From the NCBI GenBank assembly GCA_910587735.1, contig CAJUNT010000018.1, forward strand, positions 1 to 55,241: DNA of 55,241 nucleotides. Direction: 5' to 3'. This document shows, piece after piece, positions 49,714 through 55,241 of this stretch (positions are counted from its first letter, which is position 1; each line of letters starts with the position of its first letter). The position numbers and the translations under genes are program-made. The notes beneath the pieces are model-generated. The model did no database searches, was not told the DNA's origin, and saw nothing but the letters and a program-made list of their open reading frames with translations. Source of the DNA: an uncultured Clostridia bacterium. Lineage in GTDB: Bacteria; Bacillota; Clostridia; Lachnospirales; Anaerotignaceae.

Positions 49714-50541
49714 CTATTGGAAATAATACATGTCAATCATAGGATAACATTCTGTATTATTTGATTTACAAATATGTATGAATACAATATCTAATGTTGC
49801 TTGTCTGTAAGCACGACTGATAAATGCCTTTTTATTTGTGTTATAAAAACTTGCTGTCCAATGTTTTGCGCCTTTATCTATTCTGGAAACGTTGCAAGGA
49901 TTGATGATAAAAGAACGATGTGACTGTATTAAAGTATTTTCTGGTATTTGTTCTAAAAGATGATGAAATGTAATGGGAATCTCAATAGAGGAGTCATCTT
50001 TTGTGCGGATTAATACTTTTCTGTTTTTTGCTTCTGCGAAAAGAATGTCATCTATTTGAAATCGATAAAAGCAAGAACTAAAATCAAATTCCAATACTTT
50101 TTTATAGCTTGTTTGATACATTTTATAATAAAAATCTATATATTCCATTAAATTCGCATTATTTTTTTTACTAATAGGAAGTAAAACAGGCTGAAAAGGT
50201 TTTAATTCAAAAAATGCGTGATATAAATATTCTTTTTTGTAAGAGAACAACGCCATAGGATGATTGGAATATTTGGCATCATTTTGTAGTTTTTTAATAA
50301 ATTGTATAATGTCATGTGGCTGATTATCTAAAAAAAATAAAAATAGATGAATGTTTTCAGTGTGAAAGTAATTGATTTCAGTATGAAAATCGTCATATGA
50401 AAAAATTTGAGTATCTTTTTTGTTTTTCAGTAATGCTACATCGCACATAGATGATATTTGGTTGTTAAAAAAGCACTGCATGATAGTAAATGGATAAATA
50501 AAAAACACCCCCAATAATATAATTTTTACAATAAGTGACAT
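49714..50541 (-). CDS. LytTR-domain regulator with divergent receiver-like region
   Basis: A 275-residue protein whose C-terminal part (about 150-255) is a LytTR DNA-binding domain: IDDILFAEAKNRKVLIRTKD, EIPITFHHLLEQIPENTLIQSHRSFIINPCNVSRID (short parts: SHRSFIINPCNVSRI). The N-terminal half (about 30-145) has the strand-helix rhythm of a receiver with FLFFLD at the phospho-Asp position, but lacks the N-terminal acid pair, so phosphorylation is doubtful. The first 20 residues look like a membrane helix. No ribosome site precedes ATG 50541, and an internal start near ATG codon 21 is also possible. No histidine kinase is adjacent. It is divergent from spoIIIAA. Confidence 0.72.
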   Translation of the reverse strand: MSLIVKIILLGVFFIYPFTIMQCFFNNQISSMCDVALLKNKKDTQIFSYDDFHTEINYFHTENIHLFLFFLDNQPHDIIQFIKKLQNDAKYSNHPMALFSYKKEYLYHAFFELKPFQPVLLPISKKNNANLMEYIDFYYKMYQTSYKKVLEFDFSSCFYRFQIDDILFAEAKNRKVLIRTKDDSSIEIPITFHHLLEQIPENTLIQSHRSFIINPCNVSRIDKGAKHWTASFYNTNKKAFISRAYRQATLDIVFIHICKSNNTECYPMIDMYYFQ

Positions 50542-50618
50542 TATTATTCAAATGATATTTATAAGAGATTTTATCACAATTTATTGTGGTTGTATAGTAG
50601 TGATTTTTAAAATATAGC

Positions 50619-50645
50619 ATATATTGTAATTGTTGTGCATAAACA
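50619..50645 (+). promoter_or_regulatory. Candidate sigma-E promoter of spoIIIA
   Basis: ATATATT, a 12-base spacer and CATAAACA, about 50 bases before the spoIIIAA start. The spoIIIA operon is transcribed by sigma E in mother cells, and these resemble its weak consensus; spacing is one or two bases short. Confidence 0.3.
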
Positions 50646-50697
50646 TAATGAAATAGAGTACAGGTACAAGCCTATGATATTTAAGGGAGGAAAATGT

Positions 50698-51675
50698 ATG
50701 AATATCAAAAATTTATTACTACAAACATTTAGCGAAAATTTAAAACAAATCATACAGGCAATGGAAGAGGATTTTTTAAATAAAGCGGAAGAAATACGTA
50801 TTAGAGTACAAAAACCACTTTTGATATTCAGTAGACAAAAAGAATATTTTATAAAGCAAGATGGGAGTATGACGCAATATGCAGAATGTGCCTATATTGT
50901 CAAAAAGGAGGATATTCGTTGTATATTGGAAAAAGCAAGTCGATATTCATTGTATGCTTTTTCAGAAGAATTGAAAAACGGTTTTTTGACAATAGAAGGC
51001 GGACATAGAATAGGTGTTGTAGGGAAAGCAGTTGTAGAAAATGGAAGTATTAAAACAATACAAAATATTAGCGCATTAAATATTAGGATTTCTCATGAGA
51101 TAAAAGGGTGTAGTGATATGGTATTGCAATATGCTGTAAAACAAGGAAGTTTTTATCATACACTTTTGATTTCACCTCCAGCGTGTGGTAAAACAACGCT
51201 TTTAAGGGATATGGTAAGACAGCTTAGCAATGGCAAAAAAGGGCTTTTTATGGGACAAACTGTAGGCGTGGTAGATGAAAGAGGAGAAATTGCAGGTTGT
51301 TATAAAGGAATTGCGCAAAATGATGTAGGAATCAGAACTGATGTTCTGGATTGCTGTCCTAAAGCTGAGGCTATGCTTATGCTTGTGAGAAGTATGTCAC
51401 CTCGTATTATTGCCGTGGACGAAATTGGTAAAAAAGAGGATTTTGTCGCCATAGAAAGTATTGTGAATGCAGGTGTGCAATTACTTTGTACGGTGCATGG
51501 TAATGATTTGGAGGATATTAAAAAAAGAATGATATTGGGTGATATGCTGAAACAAGGCGTTTTTCATACTGTTGTTGTGCTTTCAGGAGGGAAAAAAGTG
51601 GGGGAAGTGAAAACAATTTATAATAGGAAGTTGGAAGTTGTTTATAAAAATAACGAAATAATTCCAAACGCATAA
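50698..51675 (+). CDS. spoIIIAA: Stage III sporulation protein AA (SpoIIIAA ATPase)
   Basis: A 325-residue AAA-type secretion ATPase that drives the SpoIIIA-SpoIIQ feeding channel between mother cell and forespore. The Walker A PPACGKTT is at 160-167, the VDERGEIAG segment near 206 and Walker B RIIAVDEIGK near 240, followed by CTVHGN. ATG 50698 with GGGAGG upstream is chosen over in-frame codons further 5'. The last residues (about NEIIPNA) and the TAA stop come from the end motif of a multi-hairpin element, so the native C-terminus may have been replaced. The next gene of the operon is 546 bases away. Confidence 0.94.
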   Translation: MNIKNLLLQTFSENLKQIIQAMEEDFLNKAEEIRIRVQKPLLIFSRQKEYFIKQDGSMTQYAECAYIVKKEDIRCILEKASRYSLYAFSEELKNGFLTIEGGHRIGVVGKAVVENGSIKTIQNISALNIRISHEIKGCSDMVLQYAVKQGSFYHTLLISPPACGKTTLLRDMVRQLSNGKKGLFMGQTVGVVDERGEIAGCYKGIAQNDVGIRTDVLDCCPKAEAMLMLVRSMSPRIIAVDEIGKKEDFVAIESIVNAGVQLLCTVHGNDLEDIKKRMILGDMLKQGVFHTVVVLSGGKKVGEVKTIYNRKLEVVYKNNEIIPNA

Positions 51676-52187
51676 TATAAAGTTTTTGCCTCGCTTTTTT
51701 CAAAAAGCAGGCGAGAGTTTGAGAGCAGAGCTCTCAAGAACTTAACGAAATAATATTATAAAAATTGCGAAACAATACCGTTTACAATAAGGAAAACGAA
51801 GTTTTCCTGTAAAAGTTTTGTCCAACTTTTTCAAAAGTTGGCGAGAGTTTGAGAGCAGAGCTCTCAAGGTCTTAACGAAAAATTATATAACATAATGTTT
51901 GTAATAAGGAAAACGAAGTTTTCCTATAAAAGTTTTGCTCCGCTTTTTCAAAAGCGGGCGAGAGTTTGAGAGCAGAGCTCTCAAGGTTTTAACGAAAAAT
52001 TATATAATATAATATTTGTAGTAAATAAAGTAAAATTTTATATAAATATTTTTAAAAGTTGTTGGAGTTTGTTGTTGTACTTTAATATTTTAATAAAACA
52101 ATATTATTTTATTTGCGGGTTTCACCCGCACCCACAAACTTTTTTGAAAAAAAGTTTGACAAAAAACTTTAATTTTTGCGAACACAG
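51661..52187 (-). repeat. Tandem multi-hairpin array inside the spoIIIA operon
   Basis: Three successive right arms in minus orientation (starting about 51661, 51775 and 51892, period about 117), a decayed fourth, then one left arm (52110-52187) with L1 and L2 (GCGGGT / ACCCGC). R1 is TTGAGAGC / GCTCTCAA with loop AGA in all three, while R2 differs in each (CGCTTTTT, CCAACTTT, CCGCTTTTT types) and still pairs. The array occupies nearly all the DNA between spoIIIAA and spoIIIAB. Confidence 0.9.
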
Positions 52188-52221
52188 TTTTAATAATAGT
52201 TTTTATGAAGGGAGGGCAATT

Positions 52222-52749
52222 ATGTTTTTATTTTTACAATTAGCTGGTGCTTTTATAGTAATACTCACTTGTGCCATTACAGGTATTTGCTGGGGAGCAA
52301 AAACAACATATCGCATAGAAGAATTAGAGCATATACAAAGGGCAATGACAATGCTTCAAAGCGACATTGATTTTTTAGCAATGCCTTTACCAGATGCATT
52401 AGAAGAAATAGGAAAAAAATCCTACTATATTATAGCGAATTTATTTTTAAAAGTAGCGAATGAAATGGAAAAAAGAAAACAAGAAGGTGGAGAAGAAATA
52501 TGGAAACAAGAGGTATTACGGTGGGAAAATACGACTTATTTAGAAAAACAGGATATTGATGCAATGATTCACTTTGGTACATCAATAGGCTATTTGGATA
52601 TAGAACAGCAAAAAGCAAGTATCGCATTACTTTTACACTATATTGAAACAACATTAACACAATTACAGCAAAAAAATAAACAACAGCAAAAATTATATAC
52701 AAGTATGGGTATATTAGGAGGAATGTTTATTGTGGTGATACTACTGTAA
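52222..52749 (+). CDS. spoIIIAB: Stage III sporulation protein AB
   Basis: A 175-residue membrane-anchored component of the SpoIIIA complex, resembling type II secretion GspF. It has an N-terminal helix (about 5-25), a helical soluble domain with RIEELEHIQRAMTMLQSDID near 38-57 (in part IQRAMTMLQSDI) and PLPDALEEIG, and a C-terminal membrane helix (about 157-175, GILGGMFIVVILL). ATG 52222 with GGGAGGG nine bases upstream is the true start; the frame is open further upstream through the repeat and would add a false 51-residue N-terminus. Confidence 0.92.
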   Translation: MFLFLQLAGAFIVILTCAITGICWGAKTTYRIEELEHIQRAMTMLQSDIDFLAMPLPDALEEIGKKSYYIIANLFLKVANEMEKRKQEGGEEIWKQEVLRWENTTYLEKQDIDAMIHFGTSIGYLDIEQQKASIALLLHYIETTLTQLQQKNKQQQKLYTSMGILGGMFIVVILL

Positions 52750-52783
52750 TAAAACTATATATTATAAATGTGAGGTGGAGTAT

Positions 52784-52978
52784 ATGGAGATAAATATTGT
52801 ATTTCAAATTGCAGCAGTAGGGATATTGGTAGCGGTATTAAATCAGGTTTTAGTGAGGGCAGGCAGAGAAGAACAAGCCATGATGACAACATTAGCAGGG
52901 CTGGTTGTAGTACTTTTTTGGGTAATACAATACATAAGCACATTGTTTGATACCGTGCAAACACTTTTTCAGATTTAA
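52784..52978 (+). CDS. spoIIIAC: Stage III sporulation protein AC
   Basis: A 64-residue membrane protein with two helices (about 3-22 and 34-54) and the short polar loop NQVLVRAGREEQAM between them, as in SpoIIIAC. It is a channel-forming or scaffold subunit of the feeding tube. ATG 52784 with GTGAGGTGG upstream; a GTG 9 bases earlier is part of that ribosome site. It begins 34 bases after spoIIIAB and 15 bases before spoIIIAD. Confidence 0.93.
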   Translation: MEINIVFQIAAVGILVAVLNQVLVRAGREEQAMMTTLAGLVVVLFWVIQYISTLFDTVQTLFQI

Positions 52979-52993
52979 AAGAGGGTGATACAT

Positions 52994-53377
52994 ATGAGTA
53001 TGGCACAAATTGTAGCAATAGCATTAGTAGCTACTGTACTTTGTATTATGATAAAAGAACAACGTCCAGAAATCAGTCTTTTAATTGCCATTGTAACAGG
53101 CGTATTGATATTTATGTCGATATGTGACAGATTGTCAATATTGCTTTCACTTTTGGAGGAAACTGCACAAAAGGCAGGTGTAGGAGAAGGCTATTTTGCT
53201 ATTGTATTAAAAGTAACGGGTATCGCCTATTTGGCGCAATTTGGTATGCAGTTATGTGCAGATGCAGGACAAACAAGCATTGCATCGAAAATTGAACTTG
53301 CTGGAAAAGTAATAATAATGGTAATTTCTGCGCCGGTATTGCTTTCATTGCTTGATGTAGTAATGGGTTTGGTGTGA
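52994..53377 (+). CDS. spoIIIAD: Stage III sporulation protein AD
   Basis: A 127-residue membrane protein with four predicted helices and the SpoIIIAD signature region FAIVLKVTGIAYLAQFG near 61-80 and SKIELAGKVIIM near 97. It partners SpoIIIAC in the membrane ring. ATG 52994 with GAGGGTG six bases upstream is preferred over an in-frame ATA/ATG start nine bases earlier. spoIIIAE follows after 15 bases. Confidence 0.93.
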   Translation: MSMAQIVAIALVATVLCIMIKEQRPEISLLIAIVTGVLIFMSICDRLSILLSLLEETAQKAGVGEGYFAIVLKVTGIAYLAQFGMQLCADAGQTSIASKIELAGKVIIMVISAPVLLSLLDVVMGLV

Positions 53378-53392
53378 TGGGGAGGAATACAA

Positions 53393-54532
53393 ATGAAAAA
53401 AACAGTCATATTGTTTTTGATATTGTTGCAATGTTTTTTTTTCACAGCGATAGCAAAAGCAGAACAAACAGAATATACAGAAGAAATTGTAATACAGCAA
53501 ATTGATAAACTGCCTTTAAATGATATTGATGAGCAAATACAAAAAATTTGGCAAAAACAAGAACTACCTTCATTTGGAGAATGTATTAAAAAATCCATAT
53601 TAGAAGGGAAAGGCATTGATATTGCTGATTTACTCACAATATTATATAGGAAATTAGCAGGAGAAATTACAACACAAATTGCTATGGTAAAAAAAATGCT
53701 TTTTATTATATTGCTGAGTGCTATGTTAAAAAATATCAATCAATCTTTTTATAATAAATCTGTAGGGGAATTAGGATTTTATGTGTGTTATATGGTATTG
53801 ATTGTTGTGATAACAGCAACGTTTTATAGTCAAACAGATATGGTTCGTGACACAATTAGAAATATTGAGGTGTTTTTTAAAGCAATGATGCCTGTTTTTA
53901 TGACATTATCTTTTGCATCAGGGGGATACGGAGAATTTGCATTGACAGCACCAACAATGATTGCAGGCGCAGCAATATTAACAAATATCGTTTGTTATGG
54001 CATATTACCAGCGATAGTTATGGCGACATCATTAGAAATGATAAACAATATATCCGAAAAACCTATGTTAAATCATTTTACAAAACTGTTGCAGGGGGGA
54101 ATAGGCTGGAGTATGAAAGGCACAGCATTTTTGTTTATCGCATTGCTTTCATTGCAGAAATTAGGAGGAAGTATATTTAATAAGGGACTGGGAAAAACAG
54201 CAAAGGCAGTTGTAACATCAATACCTATTGTGGGGGATATTATGGGGGGAGCAGTGGATACAGCGGCAGCGTTAACAAGTATGATAAGAGGAGGCACACT
54301 GCTTACAGCAATTATATTTTTAGCATTATTTTGTGCTGTACCTTTGATACGTTTAGCAATTATGATATTGATTTATAAAGTGACAGCAGCAGTATCAGAG
54401 CCGATTTGTGAAAGTCGTATTGTAAAATGTATCAATGCCGCAGGTGATTTTTCTGTATTACTTTTTGGAGCATTGTTTTTAGTAGAATGTATGTTTTTAT
54501 TTTCAGCAATATTGTTGTTAACATTTTTTTGA
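53393..54532 (+). CDS. spoIIIAE: Stage III sporulation protein AE
   Basis: A 379-residue polytopic membrane protein, the largest membrane subunit of the SpoIIIA complex. An N-terminal signal peptide ends near residue 22, a soluble stretch of about 75 residues follows, and about seven membrane helices fill the rest, with family segments KAMMPVFMTLSFASGG near 162 and KLLQGGIGWSMKGTA near 224 and PIVGDIMGGAVDTAAA. ATG follows GGGGAGGA. It is translationally close to AD and AF (20-base gap to AF). Confidence 0.93.
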   Translation: MKKTVILFLILLQCFFFTAIAKAEQTEYTEEIVIQQIDKLPLNDIDEQIQKIWQKQELPSFGECIKKSILEGKGIDIADLLTILYRKLAGEITTQIAMVKKMLFIILLSAMLKNINQSFYNKSVGELGFYVCYMVLIVVITATFYSQTDMVRDTIRNIEVFFKAMMPVFMTLSFASGGYGEFALTAPTMIAGAAILTNIVCYGILPAIVMATSLEMINNISEKPMLNHFTKLLQGGIGWSMKGTAFLFIALLSLQKLGGSIFNKGLGKTAKAVVTSIPIVGDIMGGAVDTAAALTSMIRGGTLLTAIIFLALFCAVPLIRLAIMILIYKVTAAVSEPICESRIVKCINAAGDFSVLLFGALFLVECMFLFSAILLLTFF

Positions 54533-54552
54533 GAAAGAGAGGCGCAATAGGA

Positions 54553-55053
54553 ATGTTAGGAGCTTTTTCAGCATATATAAAAAACATAGCAGTATTTACA
54601 TTGTTTGCGGCATTTGCGGAATTGATTATGCCAGAAAATAATTTTAAAAAGTATATCAGTATGGTAATGGGATTGCTTTTGATTACTGCGGTATTAAAAC
54701 CAATGCTTTTGATATTTCAAAAAGGTACAGATTTGGAGTGGCAGACAATACAAAAAACAGTATCTCTTTGGACACAACAATATCATATTGAAAATGGTAT
54801 ACAAGAGCAATGGGAACATGAAATGATAATAGATATTTATCAAAAAGAATTAGAACAAAAATGGACAGAAGAATTAAAAAATACATTTCACACGGATACT
54901 GTTTCGGTGTATACGGAAATTTCTAAACAGTCGGAAAATTATGGCGATGTGCTGAGCGTCAACATAGTGGGAGCGTGTGGAAAAGGGGAGGAGATGAAAC
55001 AATATTTGAAAAAGAATTATACTGTTGGTGATGTTTTTGTAAATGATGAATAA
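54553..55053 (+). CDS. spoIIIAF: Stage III sporulation protein AF
   Basis: A 166-residue protein with two N-terminal membrane helices (about 9-28 and 36-54, with IMPENNFKKYISMVMGLLLI between, in part MPENNFKKYISMVMG) and a soluble C-terminal domain of about 105 residues that faces the space between membranes. ATG 54553 with AGAGAGGCG upstream is chosen over the earlier in-frame ATG at 54487 that lies inside spoIIIAE. spoIIIAG and spoIIIAH, normally next, are not in the window; a multi-hairpin arm follows instead. Confidence 0.9.
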   Translation: MLGAFSAYIKNIAVFTLFAAFAELIMPENNFKKYISMVMGLLLITAVLKPMLLIFQKGTDLEWQTIQKTVSLWTQQYHIENGIQEQWEHEMIIDIYQKELEQKWTEELKNTFHTDTVSVYTEISKQSENYGDVLSVNIVGACGKGEEMKQYLKKNYTVGDVFVNDE

Positions 55054-55090
55054 TAGAACAAATATTAATTCAATAAAAAAATTATATAAA

Positions 55091-55241
55091 ATTCCGTTTG
55101 CAATTAGGAAAACGAAGTTTTCATTTAAAAGTTTTGCCCCGCTTTTTCAAAAGCAGGTGAGAGTTTGAGAGCAATGCTCTCAAGGCTTTAACAAAACAAT
55201 ATTATTTTTAATAATTTTAGTAAAAGATTTTAATAATTTTA
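55091..55241 (-). repeat. Multi-hairpin element running off the window
   Basis: Right arm in minus orientation: end ATTCCGTTTGCAATT at 55091, R3 (GGAAAACGAAGTTTTC, one base short), R2 (CCCGCTTTT / AAAAGCAGG), R1 TTGAGAGCATTGCTCTCAA and the beginning of the linker. It lies 37 bases after spoIIIAF and continues past 55241. Confidence 0.85.

Noticed and set aside
51661..52187. Hairpins of the element interpreted as a series of intrinsic terminators
   Set aside because: L1, L2, R1, R2 and R3 lack T-tracts on the exit side in either direction, and copies lie inside operons upstream of essential genes.

Overview
The window is one stretch of a low-GC (roughly one third G+C by eye), endospore-forming Firmicute chromosome, most likely class Clostridia. 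The evidence is the spoIIIA sporulation operon, a gram-positive PolC, the MEP isoprenoid genes dxr and ispG inside the rpsB-tsf-pyrH-frr-uppS-cdsA-dxr-rseP-ispG-polC neighbourhood, purine-rich ribosome binding sites and lipoprotein-type secreted proteins. I cannot name the genus. I see no rRNA, tRNA or CRISPR array.

Layout. 0.3-12.9 kb is metabolic and transport: a GntP-like permease (-), an orphan SLATT/DUF4231-like membrane protein, glycerate kinase, a 1.1 kb AT-rich desert, a TRAP transporter (dctP-dctQ-dctM), a small zinc-ribbon protein, a PflX-like radical SAM protein, a cupin and an ABC ATPase/permease pair. 13.3-21.5 kb holds a chemoreceptor, a YifB/ComM-type AAA protein, a Gln/Thr-repeat lipoprotein, dprA and topA. 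21.5-25.3 kb is a small accessory island: two paralogous membrane peptides flanking an Rpn-type nuclease with an internal start, then a divergent pair of Xre repressors around two identical palindromic operators, then a third Xre protein. 25.5-39.3 kb is the translation / isoprenoid / envelope / replication block from rpsB to polC. 39.3-42.3 kb is a minus-strand set (prfC, a metallophosphoesterase, an unknown protein). 42.8-45.1 kb has a stalk-domain secreted protein and an SGNH hydrolase. 45.7-49.1 kb is an aromatic amino acid operon (aroF-tyrA-aroA). 49.7-50.5 kb is a LytTR regulator. 50.7-55.05 kb is spoIIIAA-AF; AG and AH, if present, lie beyond the window.

The most striking content is non-coding. 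About twenty copies of a composite multi-hairpin repeat, which I do not recognise from any named family, fill the spaces between genes. A full copy is about 170-310 bp. It has a left arm (end motif ATTGCGTTCGCAA, an A/T-rich hairpin L1, a hairpin L2 such as GTGGACAACGTCCAC), an AT-rich linker, and a right arm (hairpins R1 such as TTGAGAGCGTTGCTCTCAA, R2, R3 such as GGAAAACTTCGTTTTCC, then an end motif that is the approximate inverse of the left end). The stems differ between copies but stay complementary, and both arms look related in inverted orientation. Copies exist as full elements, single arms, tandem right arms and inverted left-arm pairs, and six carry a GC-rich exchangeable module. They sit 9-18 bp after many stop codons, between genes of essential operons, and three or more right arms split spoIIIAA from spoIIIAB, with the element even supplying the spoIIIAA stop codon. 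Several reading frames extend upstream through these repeats, so start sites of polC, spoIIIAB and the SGNH hydrolase were set from ribosome binding sites. Below, L and R arms and hairpins L1, L2, R1, R2, R3 refer to this element.
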